Source of the DNA: Dendrophyllia cribrosa
Taxonomy: Eukaryota > Cnidaria > Anthozoa > Scleractinia > Dendrophylliidae
Direction of reading: 5' to 3'
Length of the DNA stretch: 64,000 nt
NCBI GenBank assembly: GCA_024195265.1
Contig: JAJLRJ010000006.1
Location: 6,979,639 to 7,043,638 of the forward strand
Under the pieces are notes generated by a model. That model worked only from the letters and a program-made list of their open reading frames with translations. It ran no database searches and was not told the origin of the DNA. Each line of letters starts with the position of its first letter. Position 1 is the first letter of the stretch. Below, in pieces: positions 11,690-23,792 of the stretch. The translations under genes were made by a program, and so were the position numbers.

Positions 11690-12250
11690 AGTAAGGATAG
11701 TTTTATAAACCTGTACGGCCATTACAGACACCCGGCACGGTACACCACACAAACATAGGATAGTAAGCCTGTCGTGAGCGGCTCGAGTTTGCATGCTGCA
11801 GTTACCGCGCGATGTCCATTGTGTTTTGCGTCAAGTATTTTGCATTCAAGTGTCTATATGACCAGACATGAGCAACGGAGTAATCGTGAATTGTTACTAC
11901 TTGTTAAATGGGGTCTGACCTCATCGTATGATCAGTGCCTTCTCAAGGTTAGCTGAATTCCAGCAGTGATTTATAGCCCATTTTTCGGGTGGAGTTTAGA
12001 TGTAGCTACTTTTTTTGTTTTACGTCGGGGGCATGAGTACTTTTTGGAATTTATAGATGCGTCCAGTTGTGTATTTTCTATTTACAATGTCACTAACCTT
12101 TTAGGGCGTGACAGTTTTGTTCTTACCTCCCTAGCCTTTTAGGGCGTGCCAGTTTTGTTCTAACCTCCCTATCCTTTTAGGGCGTGCCAGTTTTGTTCTA
12201 ACCTCCCTAGCCTTTTAGGGCATGCCAGTTTTGTTCTTACCTCCCTGGCT
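11690..12250 (+). repeat. Duplicated 3' flank with four 38-bp tandem units
   Basis: From about 11690 the sequence parallels 39660-40440 (for example GGATAGTAAGCCTGT and GTATTTTGCATTCAAGTGTC occur in both in the same order). It ends in tandem units of 38 bp at 12097-12250, core CCTTTTAGGGCGTGCCAG, four copies here against about nine in the other block. The pair extends the homology of the two F5/8C gene ends, showing that both terminal exon and 3' flank were duplicated together. Confidence 0.7.
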
Positions 12251-12635
12251 TGTTGTAAGTTGAGGTTAAAATCAAATTATAAAGCAAGACTGACACAACG
12301 AAGAACATTTAACGCGACAACGACATGATAGAGCCCAAACTGAAAGCCAAAATGCGACCGTGGACAGCTGTTTCGACCTGGTTGGGGCTCGTCAGCACGG
12401 TGTAGCAGCAAAAAGATAGAAAAACTAGCGCTTGAAAAGAGAAATTTCATATCTCCAAGCGTACCTGTATTTTATTTACCATATAAACGACACTTATTAC
12501 TAAGTTTTCTAGAAATTGCAATTTTCCGAAGATTTCCCGAAGCTAGATTTCCAAAGATTTTCGAAAATTCTCCGCATACTATTACAAGGCTATACAAAAG
12601 TTTTCGATAATTTTCCATTTCCGAAGATGACCGAA

Positions 12636-12886
12636 AATTTCCGAGGAAGATCCGAAGATGTTTCGATTGTAGACCAACACCTTTTAGCTCGTTTGACATT
12701 TCATGAGGGCAAACATGGTAGCAAACGTGAAGATTTTTCGAAGAATTCCGAAGGTTGTACGAACGCTTCCGATCATTTCCCGAAGATTTCCGAGGAAGAT
12801 CCGAAGATGTTTCGATTGTAGACCAACACCTTTCAGCTTGTTTGACATTTCATGAGGGCAAACATGGTAGCAAACGTGAAGATTTT
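12636..12886 (+). repeat. Tandem duplication, period 149 bp
   Basis: The block starting CCGAGGAAGATCCGAAGATG at 12641 recurs at 12790 and is nearly identical for about 100 bp (through GGTAGCAAACGTGAAGATTT). A shorter CCGAAGATTTCC motif is scattered upstream. The 101- and 62-codon plus-strand frames here repeat the same peptide and are by-products. Confidence 0.65.
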
Positions 12887-13006
12887 TATCTCTTCACTCT
12901 TCAAAGTGGGAAAAATCCTTGCATTTCACTAAAGTTTATATAATAAATGCATACGTCTATTATCACAATAATGAATGAGTTCTTCGTGTGTATATCTCGA
13001 GTTATA

Positions 13007-13086
13007 CTCCCACGCAGCCGTTATTTGTTTCGTCACGCAACGCTCCTCAGCGTTGCGTGACGAAACAAATAACGACTGTGTGGGAG
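13007..13086. repeat. Hairpin, arms about 37 bp
   Basis: Arms beginning CTCCCACGCAG and ending CTGTGTGGGAG pair with only a few mismatches over about 37 bp around a 4-base loop; the inner part, including GTTATTTGTTTCGTCACGCA, is perfectly mirrored. Likely a short foldback MITE. Confidence 0.65.
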
Positions 13087-13089
13087 ACT

Positions 13090-13910
13090 AATCTTGAGTA
13101 GTTTCTCTGCCACTCGTTACAATCATTTCATGTAGAATTTTCTCACATTTGCTGTCTGCCGTTTGCTATAAGAGACCTTACGCAATTGGACGGCGGAGGG
13201 TCTTAGGACGGCGGCGTAACGGCAAAAAGTCGCGCGAGACTGTGACTGAGGGCTGCAGTCGTCGTGATCAAAACAAATTATGCAATTTGCAGTTTCAATG
13301 TTAAGAGCGCTGCTTTTATTTATTTATTTATTTTATTTACCAAGTAAGGCTACTCCCAAAGCGGAGGATTATTGGCAATAAGGAAATGAACAGAATAAAG
13401 CAACTAAGTTACAGGTGTTACGTTCGTGAACAACGTGGTTATTTCTTAAATGATAATGTTTTGTCCAGGGTATTTTTTTTAATATTTTGAATCGTTCTGC
13501 TGCATTGGCGCGTCATTAAAAGCTGCTTTATCTTCTTTAATTTTTTAACTGGTTTTAAGTCGTCCACAGATAGAACAAATAGATGTTACACAATAGAGAA
13601 CTCGGGGTATAAGAAAGTAGCTGGTTTTGGAAATGGAAAAGTGTGCTTGTAAGCTTTTAAGATTTGTATATAAACGTTTTCTCTCTTACATCAAAAATGT
13701 TTCCTCCTGAAAAAAATTTAACCTTTCACTTGTGAAACGGAACTTTCATTTAATTGATCTCTCATCCTATTCGCCATTTATTATTCTAAGATTAGCCACT
13801 TTTTGGCACATTAGATAAACATGACCTGGGATACAATGTATAAATACTGTCAAAGCTCTTGTAAACGGCAGCCTCGAGAGCTAGTCGGGAATGAGCTAAA
13901 CAACAGAGGC
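13090..13910. other. No supported gene
   Basis: A TTTATTTA microsatellite-like run lies at about 13316-13340. No exon-like frame or clear repeat boundary is seen. Confidence 0.35.
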
Positions 13911-13915
13911 TGATA

Positions 13916-14441
13916 CAGTAAACACTCGCTTATAAGAACCTACATTTTTACAAGTCAGCCTGAATAGGTTCTTATATATTGGCCGTTTAGTGGGAATTCA
14001 GGCTGTTTAGGTTCTTAATTAGGTTCTTATTAATTCAGGGGTTTAAACTGTTTGATACTGTTCAGAATAGTACTTTAATCCCATTATTTCAGTCGTGTCA
14101 CAGAGACTACTAAATCATACGAAATACAGCACAGTACTTTCCCTGAAACTATTGTGTACAGTACAGTGTACTACAGTTTACAGTGGACCTCTGTGAGCCT
14201 GGCAATAATTACTAGAACTTCAGTACACACTGAACAGCACATCTTATACTGAATCTACATGGAAGCTGGATTTTTAGATACAATGCCTGCTTTTTGAATT
14301 AACTTAATTGGACTGATCTTACAAATAAGAACCTATTTCAAATGTCAGGCTGAATGGGTTCTTATATAATGGGGGTCTAATTTCCAAATTTCAGCCTGTA
14401 GGTTCTTAATCCACTAGGTTCTTATAAGCGGGTGTTTACTG
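13916..14441. mobile_element. TA-flanked MITE, CAGTAAACAC ends
   Basis: The ends starting CAGTAAACAC and continuing CGCTTATAAGAACC are inverted repeats matching at 28 of 29 positions when the TA flanks are included (13914-13915, 14442-14443). Two internal AGGTTCTTATATA motifs lie in opposite orientations. A partial copy of the same family is at about 42115-42183. CAGT ends with TA flanks fit the Tc1/mariner/pogo group; no transposase is present. Confidence 0.7.
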
Positions 14442-14575
14442 TATAAAGCTTTCTTGCTTGCTCATGCTTGCTCCAGCCGGAAATTACATCTTGAACTTTT
14501 AAGTCGAGATTTTTATCAACGCATTATTGGCGCTTCTGTTATATAACTGAAAGTTTTGATTAAAGAAATGTATAC

Positions 14576-15274
14576 TACCTTATTGGTACTAATTTTCGCG
14601 TCGCTTTAATTTCGCGATTTTCGCGATTTAAAAAAAATCGCGAACTTAAAGCGACGCGAAAAAAAATTCCCGCGAACTTTAATGTCGCTAAATTTAATAC
14701 CCTCCTATATTTCTTGTTTTCTCAATTTAATGAAGAAACACATGTCTACGTACATGTATTGTGTATAACGTGTAAAAGCTCTATGGCATGCCTACAGATG
14801 ATAAACAACAGTTTAACAGTCAAATTTCACTATCTGTGTTGCTTTGAACCTCTTCATCTGTACCGCTATCGTCATATTCAAGTCCTTTCAGCACCTCTTT
14901 TGTACAGTCATCGAAATGGCCATCTATCCCGGGTTCTTTGTAATTTGAAACGACAATCAGTTTATACTTTTCAAGTATTCCTTGTATTATACAATTGCAA
15001 AGAACGTTAAGCATAAGGATAATGTCTGACTATGCCTATGGTACACGATGTGGTTTTTATAGTTTGCTTTTGTTATGAGTTGATGATTTTCAGCAATAAG
15101 AAGTGTAAAATAATAAAATTCTCGAAATAAAATGTTTTTTTTTTTCATTTTCGCGAAAATTAATTCCCTAAGAAAATAATTTTGCACCCAAATGGCGAAA
15201 ATAAAGACCCGCGAAATATGCCGACCTTTTTTTCGCGAAATTAAGTGCCCGCGAAAATTAGTACCAATAAGGTA
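14576..15274. mobile_element. MITE with CCTTATTGGTACTAATTTTC ends
   Basis: A 25-bp perfect inverted repeat (TACCTTATTGGTACTAATTT then TCGCG) marks 14576-14600 and 15250-15274. The sequence ATAC precedes the left end and follows the right end, a possible 4-bp target duplication; alternatively the outer TA pair is the duplication. The ends carry dense TTCGCG/CGCGAA motifs that pair with each other. No coding frame is supported. Confidence 0.65.
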
Positions 15275-15672
15275 ATACTAATCAGACTCTTAAAGTTGTC
15301 GCTTACGAGAATGTTAAAACAAAAGAAAAGATCAGTTGGTAATTCACAAAAGTGGTCGCGGTCACTTGACAATTCAAACGGGGTTTCACAATACTGGTCG
15401 CAACTACCGCCGGTCGCTTACGAGAGTAATTGCAAGGAGAGCTTCGACTGTAGCTGATATAATAAATTACCTTCGTACGAAATGCTCTTTTACCCTTTAA
15501 CTCACAAGAGTGCCAAAAGTCAATATTGAAGTAAAATTCAAAATTTAATTTTATAAAATATTGAAAAACAAATGGTACTATGGAAAAGTACCGCCGAGTT
15601 AGAACTACACCACATGACTCCATAATTAACTCTGGGAGTGAATGGGTTAAAACAATTTTTGCTAATTTCCGC

Positions 15673-16401
15673 CGGGGGGGGGGGGGGGGTACTCCCTATA
15701 ATGGGCTATACGGGGATACTCCGCCCGAAAGGGGTACCTTTTTTAGACTAGAAGTAAATGAACGGGTCGGGATTTCACGAATTGAAGTATATGAAAAGGT
15801 AGCGATTTCAAGAAGAACAGGAAAGGGTAGCGAAAACACGAGTTGAAGTATAAAAAAGGTAGGGAAAACTGCCATTTAAGTATTATAAAAGGAAAAAAAA
15901 AAAAAAAAACTTTAACATGCAAGGCTGATCAGACAGCAAATTCGTTCGATTTCTTTTAATAATATTTGCCCGATATTTCGGTTAGACAAAACTAACCTTC
16001 ATCAGGGGCTAAGAAAGCTAAGTGAAGAAGGAAACAAACGGTTACAATATTTAAAAGGGGGCTAAGATAAAATACTGACACATGATAGGCTAATGAACAA
16101 ATAACGGTTGAAAACTAGAAACGGCTAGTAATGATAATAACAATAAATGTGTGGAAGATTAAATTTCGTCGCGTCTGTTCATGCCATTAGGTTCAAGTGT
16201 ATTGGCTTTGTAGGGCCTTTCAGAATATATCAAACAGATGCACGCAAAGGCTATATGAAAGGGATACCATTTTCAATGAAAGGTATATGAAAGGGGCACC
16301 TTTTCTGACAAAAACGGTATATGAAAGGGTAAGGGTTTGGACCTCGTGGAGGAGCATCCCCGTACAAAACTTTGTTGAGTACCCCCCCCCCCCCCCCCCC
16401 C
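15673..16401. mobile_element. G/C-tract-ended element, copy A
   Basis: The left end is a G run followed by GTACTCCCTATAATGGGCTA; the right end is GGAGCATCCCCGTACAAA followed by GAGTACC and a C run. The ends are inverted repeats. Inside is a separate fragment with the signature CCGATATTTCGGTTAG followed by CCTTCATCAGG, seen in the same style at 27300-27345, which looks like a piece of another mobile element. Two relatives lie at 24346-24782 (inverted) and 43518-43982. Confidence 0.6.
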
Positions 16402-17160
16402 GGAAAATTTCCATATATGCTCCATGTTGTCTTACTTTCGCTCTGCATGAGAAGGATCAATTGATAAAGGAAATATGCTATATTTGTTCCATAAAAATGA
16501 AGTTTTAATACAGAAAGAAATCAGGTATTTTTTCTTTCTTTCTTTTTTTGATAGCTTACGCCTTGAATACTATGTTTAGAATAATACAAAGGCTGTTTAT
16601 AGCGGACATTTATACGATTCCCCCGCTCCAAAGTGCTGCATGTGTACGCATCCTGGTAGCAAAGGTCACATTACACAGTATCTCTTATTATGAGCTTGGG
16701 CTGCCTGTGTACTCATGTTTTAAAACTTGCTACAAAGCCACTATTACTCAAGCTAAAAATATACCAGAGATTAGTCGTGGACTGCACGCTGACAGTCCTG
16801 TGATTTTGAAACAGCCTATTGTAGCCACGAACGATCTCACAAGAGCGAAGTCGTATATTGTTTTGGCATGAAATCGATCAGCACTGCAAGAGTCGCACGG
16901 AACAGTTGTAATGTGTAAATCGGCAGTTCTGGGTGTCCCTGTGGAATTTGCTTTCTATCATTAAATAATCATCCAAGCTAAGTCATCCAACTACAGCCCT
17001 CACAAATAAAACCGTTCGCTTCATCCGCACTAAGTAAAACTGCTTTGTGCGAGTTAAACGATTACGGAAACCTACACCCCCTCCTGTTTCAAAACTTGTA
17101 CAGCTACAAAGCGGACACCAGCTGCTCAGGTCTCCAAATTTTCTTCCCATATTTACTGTA
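16402..17160. other. No supported gene
   Basis: A 107-codon plus-strand frame at 16548-16871 has no recognisable domain and no good start or splice context. Nothing else noted. Confidence 0.35.
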
Positions 17161-17161
17161 A

Positions 17162-17242
17162 AATGAACCTGTATTCAGCGGACCCCTCTATTAAGCGGAC
17201 ACTAGCGAGTCCCGAGGGTGTCCGCTTAATACAGGTTTCATT
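17162..17242. repeat. Short palindromic repeat (GCGGAC motifs)
   Basis: AATGAACCTGTATTCAGCGG at the left pairs with CCGCTTAATACAGGTTTCAT at the right, with an inner TTAAGCGGACAC / GTGTCCGCTTAA pair. It resembles a terminal fragment of a foldback MITE. Confidence 0.5.
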
Positions 17243-18484
17243 GTATTACGTCAAGCTAAAAATATACCAGATGTTGTAAACTGCCTACGACATTCATGAC
17301 CCGATATTACTACGACGCAAGTCTCTTGGGAATTACGAAGTTTTGCCGAAGATTAACGGAAGCACGTCAAAACTTTTTTCTTAGGTAGATTACCTCATCC
17401 TTAGAATTTGCGAGTAATATGATATCCCCTTGAAAAAAGTGAGAAAGAAGCGAAGCGATGGAAAATTTATGACAATAAAAGGCTGTCACGTTTTTAACAT
17501 CAACTTCAAGTTTCAAATTTCGACTTTTTTTTATTTCAGAATTTTTAAAAAAAAAAATTAAAAATAAAGCTTCTTGGGGTAAAAAAAAGAAATCATTTAC
17601 ACAAAAGTTTTTTGTAAAAAAAAAAAAATTTTCGTAGTTCACAGCAGACAGCAAACGTCAACAGGAACGCATTCGCTGTTTACCGTAGAAAGTGATTCTA
17701 GATCCCTCATTTCTATAATGACAAATGCAACTGAAAATATGGCAACGTACGAAGCCACAATTTGATAACTAGAATTTGTTAATACAGATCGCAGGTGACT
17801 ACATTGTGAGATAAAGGCACCTAACAATATGCGAATTACCTGTCTGTTTCGTATCACATGATATGAAAATAGCTTTATTAGGTGAATAAATGAAGTTGAC
17901 ATATGGTCTCTTTGAGCGATGAAACTCCGTCAGTGCTTTTTTTAAGTGGCAGTATTTTATCTGCTTTCAAACTACGTCCCACTACAAAGCGAAAGTTATG
18001 GTTTTCAGTTAAACTAAACAAAATGAAATAAACACAAGTTAAAAATATTAAGAAAAAAAATAATATTAATTAATAAAAAATATCCCCTTGTTTTATGTTG
18101 ATTTTGGCAACCTTAGTCTTGTAAGAGCATTTTCTCAAACCTTTGTCTTACTTAAACTAATTATTAACGGTTTGAATCGATTTCCGTCTCCCTATATATA
18201 GCTATAACTGCGTGTGGATCGGTCAGGATCCCTGTTTCTTTTTGGGCAGAATCGAGTAGAACTCAGATAACAAACTACATGAACTTGTTAAGTTTATTAC
18301 TTTGTCTGGCTTTCGTTTGATCACATCAGTGCAGCCCTTCTTAGGTAAATGCTTTAAACAAAAACGTTTTTTTTTATTACCTAACGATTACACTGAGAGG
18401 ATTCATTCCTTCAATAAGGCACACTACTTTACAATATAAAGTAATTTTTCTTAACTAAACTCGACGAGATCAACTAAGGAGCAT
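17243..18484. other. No supported gene; 3' flank of the GPCR
   Basis: AT-rich sequence with long A runs. The stretch next to 18485 should hold the 3' UTR of the minus-strand GPCR. A TATATATAGCTATA motif occurs at about 18194. No exon-like frame. Confidence 0.35.
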
Positions 18485-19427
18485 CTAATTCGCCGATGAG
18501 TCGCAAATTTGACGTACTGTATCCTTCACTGCCTGCCTTATTTCTGCGATCTTCCAACAGTAAAGGATTGGATTTAATGACGAGTTTAAGAAAACTAAAG
18601 TCGATGCAAGTTGTCTTGCGAGATACAAGGATGAAGAGAATTTACTATTTGTCCACATAGCTCCAACTACAGCTGCAGGCAGATAACAAACAACTAACGT
18701 CAACTGCAGCCACAGTGCACTGGACACTGCCTTTCTGAATCGCGCTATGTTCAGTGGTCTTTCTTGGCTCGATTGGTGATGATGAGACTGGTCCTGTACT
18801 TGAATTTGATGATGTCGGAGTTTGAGGTAAATCTTTGTGTAAGAGAACACTGAGGTAACTAAACATAATGATGTAACTATATTGCCATACCACAGAGGTA
18901 TGTGGTAATCCCAAAGGTACATAGTCGCAGCAATAGAAGATACAACCCAAAATGCAATTACAATCAGTGCTATTCTCTTTAAAGTTACAACGTCTCTGTA
19001 TCCGAGTCCCAACGATAGGGCGAGAAGTCTGTCCACGCTAATTGCCGTCAGTGTCAACAAAGATACTGGACCCAAAATGTAGCTAGCTATAAAACTTGAG
19101 CTAATCACATAGCGACAAATATTCCATTGCATGTTCACCACAGATAACCAATAGGTAACAGCCAGAGGTTCTGAGATAAGGCCAACACAAAGGTCAGTTG
19201 CCGATAGTGTTCGAAGCAAGAGTTTAGTCGGCGGATGAAGTGACGATGGTTTGCTAAGGGCAACTTGGATCAAAGTGTTCCCCAGAAATGCAGAAATGGA
19301 CAAAAAAAACGTTCAACACTGAAAGAGATATCAGTTCCCTGCGTATTCCAGTGAAGTCTTGTGGTGAACAGTACAATTGGTCATATGTTAGGTGCTTTTC
19401 ATCTCCTGAAGCATTTCTCATCGCCAT
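18485..19427 (-). pseudogene. Rhodopsin-like (family A) GPCR with one frameshift
   Basis: A single-exon seven-transmembrane receptor. The main frame (from about 19300 to the stop at 18485-18487) shows the TM1 GN motif (FLGNTL), TM2 LSATDL, a DRL in place of DRY at the end of TM3, CYLP in TM6 and NPILYCW in TM7, with a His/Gln-rich third intracellular loop and a short tail. The N-terminus lies in another frame: ATG at 19425-19427 in good context (AAGATGG), an N-glycosylation site (NAS), then a hydrophobic segment. The two parts are joined across a run of eight T (plus-strand A run 19302-19309); seven would keep frame. The span of 943 nt is 1 mod 3, in line with a single inserted base. Length (about 313 residues) is typical of intronless cnidarian receptors. 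Ligand is unknown. It is either a very young pseudogene or a homopolymer sequencing error. Confidence 0.8.
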
Positions 19428-19781
19428 CTTCCTTGGATAAAGATGTTATTCATTCGTGCCCAGTATTTAAATGGAAACTTTTAACTACCAATTTTTACGT
19501 CAAATTAATCATGCAGATACATCAACGTCTTGTTGTTCAGCAAATACAATAATACCGTAATGGCAGATAGTTCTCCCAAAAGATAAAACCATTAACTTAT
19601 ATACGTACTGACTAAAACGTCAGTTTGACTATTCGCATCATCAGATCGAAATAATTACAACCAAGGAACCAAAAACTCTTTCTATAATTATTGGCACTCG
19701 AAAAAGAGAATTTTCGAACATCTCTGCGTGATGCAGTCCATGCATTGCAGGTGGGTTGAATAAAATATCGTGACGGTCAAA

Positions 19782-20072
19782 TTTAAATTCTGATTGGCTA
19801 ACTAAAGAACATGACAATTTATCCCAAACAGTGCATAACGGTGCAAATACCTTGTAAATGAAAATGAAAATTTTCAAACCAAATTAAAACCAAACCATGA
19901 ACCAAACGTGTAAATTTAAATTCTGATTGGCTAAGAGCATGACAATTTATCCCAAACAGTGCATAACGGTGAAATTGGCAGTGCAAAAAGGTAAACTTGG
20001 CAGTGCAAATACCTTGTAATCGAATATGAAAATTTAAAATTTAAAACCAAATTAAAACCAAACCACGAACCA
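19782..20072 (+). repeat. Tandem duplication of about 120-160 bp
   Basis: Two copies start AATTTAAATTCTGATTGGCT (19782 and 19914) and end AACCAAACCA followed by TGAACCA or CGAACCA. The second copy has an extra internal segment with a repeated GGCAGTGCAAA motif. Confidence 0.65.
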
Positions 20073-20768
20073 CTATGAATAAAAAAAGGAAGACGCAAGT
20101 ACGAGAAAACTTGCGAGCAATGAGTATTATTCTACCGCAATTCCTTTTATAATATTATAGCTTCAGTCTGTGTTTTCAAACCGAGACACTAAGGTGTAAT
20201 ATGACAATATACTGAGTAATTGCGTTTTCTTCTTTTCTTTATATGTTAAACTGTTGACATCGCAGTCAAATAATAATGTAAAATAGTCAAAGATTCAAGT
20301 CTCTTATTATAGGATTTCTTTTTTAATAATGTTTGTAATTTTTAAGTCTTAGCTTTTTTGTACTATTTTTAATGCGCACGGCTCTTTAGAAGACCACTCT
20401 TTAGTGATAAGGATCCCGTGAATAAATAAATAAAAAAGTAAATAAAGTTAGTTAGTAAAGATATCGTTGCGCAAAGTCGGAAAATTTCACAATTTCTTCC
20501 CTCCGCGAAGGCGGATGGAAGATAAAACTTGGCCATTAGCCTAATTGTAAGGTTGCCCTTTGCAGCTGCATCGATGAAGTCTTGTTGTCTGGCAGGAGTG
20601 TGTCAGGTCAATTTAAAAATTTCAATTTATCGTGCATGGCAAGATCGATTCGTTGATTGACAAATTTTAGAATACCCCTTTATTTTTATGGGATGTAGAA
20701 AAAAATCGCTCAAAATTGACAGGCTAAATTTTCACGCTATTTTTGCATAAATCCATTACAATTACAGG

Positions 20769-21068
20769 TAACCCAAGCTCCTCGCGCGAGATAACAGCGG
20801 CGCTTTGTGCGAGAAGCCGTGTTGTATACACTGCGTAAATTATAACAGTTTGTAGAGGAGATTAACGAGCATGTTATTTGAAGTAGTATCAGGAAAAATA
20901 CCTTACTTTGCTTCCCTGTTGTATTACTTGTACATGATTCCAGAGAGGCTTAGTTTAATCGATTTTCTTTGTATTATTATATATAGAGAGGACATCAGTG
21001 AAAATGAAACTCTCTGGAATCGCCCCGACATGTCCTAAAGCGCCGCCGTTATCTAGCAGCTTGGGTTA
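20769..21068. mobile_element. MITE with AACCCAAGCT ends, 300 bp
   Basis: TAACCCAAGCT at 20769 is matched by AGCTTGGGTTA ending at 21068. Next to the ends are GATAACAGCGGCGCTTT and its imperfect complement, and a second inner pair GATTCCAGAGAG / CTCTCTGGAATC. Non-coding. Confidence 0.6.
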
Positions 21069-23298
21069 ACTGCGGTACAATAAAGAGACATCGTCGTACA
21101 AATAAGTTGGCGTTCAAGGAAGCGGGAATTTTAGAAGCCACTGACCAATAAAGAATTTCCCCTAACGACCTATTCAGACTTTGCACTTTGATGTACGCCA
21201 TTAATTACTAAATGTTTCTCTATCTGCACTCGGCGAGAAAGTTCTTGAGACACTTTCGTTTAAAGGGGTATGTTTTGTCCCGAGACGAACGTCATCCCGG
21301 AACCCGCGTTCCTTTGCGCACACGTTCGGAGGAGAATAAAAACCTTACTCACAAAACGGTTGGATATGGCGGAATGAAGAGCCATTGCAAACCGTCATAT
21401 AGTATGATCCTGCCAAAGATTAGGCTGTTCCAGGGGTTCAGATGGTGGGAAGCACGGGTTATATATAACTGCTCCAGACCCCACAATCTTAACACCTACA
21501 ACAGCCTCCGCTAGTCAAACATTCTTACTAATACTTTTCGCATCTTGTTTTAAACGTTCTGGCATTTTTTACATTTTTATTACCAACTTGAAACTTAAAT
21601 CTATGAGAACGTTTTCTGAAGTTGTCGAAAATTTGCTTCAATTAAAGTAAACTAAATTAAAACTTTAATTAAAAAGGGTGGCCCATTCAGCTTTAAGGCT
21701 GGTATCAATAGGGGCACTGCACATGAAAAAAAATACATTACATTACAATTTTAATTACAATAAAATCTAATTACAATACTAATTACAGTAAGGTACGTTC
21801 CTAAAAACTTAGGATAAGAAAATATGTTTGCAAGGCGACAGAAAGATTGTATGTTTTCGGAGTTTACTATGCTTGTAGGAAGTTCGTTAAAAATTTTCGC
21901 GCTACTAAAAATTTAGTTTAGCCCTTGGTAGGGATAGCCTTATGCTTAGTTATGAATGTTGAAAAATCTAGTAAAAATATAAAATAGATAAAAGATATAA
22001 AATAGCTGGGAACTAGTGAATGAAGACAGAGAAAACAAGCTTAGCCTTATGGTAGTAGCGCCATGTATTTGAAAGTGTCGACCAGTGCAAGTATCCCATT
22101 GCATAAGAGGAGCGTGCGATTAGATCTACTTTGTAGGCGCTGTAATCTATCCTGGTCTTAAATAAGTTTGTCAAGTTGTTACGGACAGACAGATCACTGT
22201 AATGGATATTTTCTTTTCAAGAATTTATAGCAGGATTTCATTTCAGCGACTCGTCGCGGGACACTACAGTTAATCTTCTATTAAGCCCCTTGGGGGCCTA
22301 TTTATTTCAAGCGCGTTTGAGGGAGGGGTGACTTAATGGAGAGAGGACCTTTAAAAAGAAAGGGGTGGGGCTTATTATAATTTAGCAAAATTCCAGCAAT
22401 TCAAGGAACACTAGACATAATAGACCCTAACCGAAGGCTTACAGCTTTTGATAGAAAAAAGAAACACTTTATTCAGTTGCAAAATTATAAACACAGATCG
22501 TTTACTTTAGCGCTCCAATTCGCTCCAAACCTTTTTAAAATCTTCACTTTTTTTCAAGGCCAATAGTTTTGTTATATTTTCCAGATGACTACGGATGAAG
22601 CGTCGAGTTATGAAAGATCAGCATTTTCAACGAGAACTCAGAGCATAGTTTTACACTAGAATGACTAAACTAAATTTGATGTCCCTTGCGCGCGCATCCT
22701 CGATATTGAAAACTCCCGAAGACATTTCGGTCCCGAATGTTACATGGAAGGTTTTAGGTGTAGTAATCATAAGATTTTATTGCTTAGTTTTCAAAATCAA
22801 CCAAAACCGAATCTTTATTAGTAACCGGCATTCCACACATAACACAGCTTTTCAGGCCCGAAAACGTTTCGTGTCTATCGAGAAACCCACACCTGGGGCC
22901 CGTTTCTCGAAAGCCCGATAACTTACATTTTTGGTTGAGAGAATGTAAACAAGATAGATTTGTTAGCGTATTGTGATTTCAGAATGACCAGAATATATCC
23001 CCTAAAACGCGCGCTAAGATAGAATTCCCCTGCCTTGTATGAACAACAATATCAGCTTATATCCAACCAGTAAAGAAGTCGCCAAGTATCAAAGGTTCCT
23101 TTGAGCCAACTCCTGATGAAACGATCAGACCCTCCCCTCTCCTAGATGGTTTGTGTTACCGACCCCCACCCCCTGCGTCCAGCTTACGACTCTGTCATCC
23201 CTCCAACATCGTCTCCATGGGTAAGGCAGGTGACCTTTACATATCACGGGCTCAATGTTCACTTACGCTCCCATCGCCTTGGCGTTTTTCTCCACCGA

Positions 23299-23330
<32 letters not shown>

Positions 23331-23740
23331 ACATTCACTTCTTGCGTCGAACTTGTTCTATATGATACATTGACCCAGGTCAAACTGTTTCCAATTCAAG
23401 CTGCGTTTGCATCCTGTTTGTTTACAGAGGTATCTGTACTGGGTTACAGAAATTGTCATAATGGTTTGACTGTTACTTCTAAACGACAACGACTGATGAA
23501 ATTACATCGAGCTAAGGATTTTTATTCAAGCTATTGCAATGAGTGCATAATTTCCCGAAGTGTTAGTTCAACAAAAAATATATAATATTTAAATATCACG
23601 TCTTATCATACCAATAAAAGAAATATTCATCCGTCATTTCTGAGGCCGATAAATGACCCAGGTCAAAGTCGCGTCGCTGTATTATAGTGTATCCTGTTGT
23701 TCTGAAGGAGTATCGCGTTAAACAGTGCAGGGTTACAGTC
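21069..23740. other. No supported gene; 31-C homopolymer
   Basis: Small frames at 21212-21514, 22661-22921 and 23146-23585 have no recognisable content; the last is only the translation of a run of about 31 C at 23300-23330. A diverged end resembling the TIR of the 189-1918 element (GGGCCCGTTTCTCGAAAGC) lies near 22898 without a partner. The left part (21660-21800) may be the edge of an old mobile element. Confidence 0.35.
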
Positions 23741-23743
23741 TGG

Positions 23744-23750
23744 TTATAAA
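23744..23750 (+). promoter_or_regulatory. Possible TATA box of the collagen/Ig/F5-8C gene
   Basis: TTATAAA lies about 45 bp upstream of the start codon at 23793. The spacing would allow a short 5' UTR. Proposed by position only. Confidence 0.25.
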
Positions 23751-23792
23751 GAGTTTCTTTAGCCGAGCACGTACGATCATTTCGTTTACAGA

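Noticed and set aside
16548..16871. 107-codon plus-strand frame
   Set aside because: No recognisable motif or good splice sites, and the context is repeat-rich.
23146..23585. Proline-rich frames across the C run
   Set aside because: The content is a 31-C homopolymer; flanking codons show no domain.
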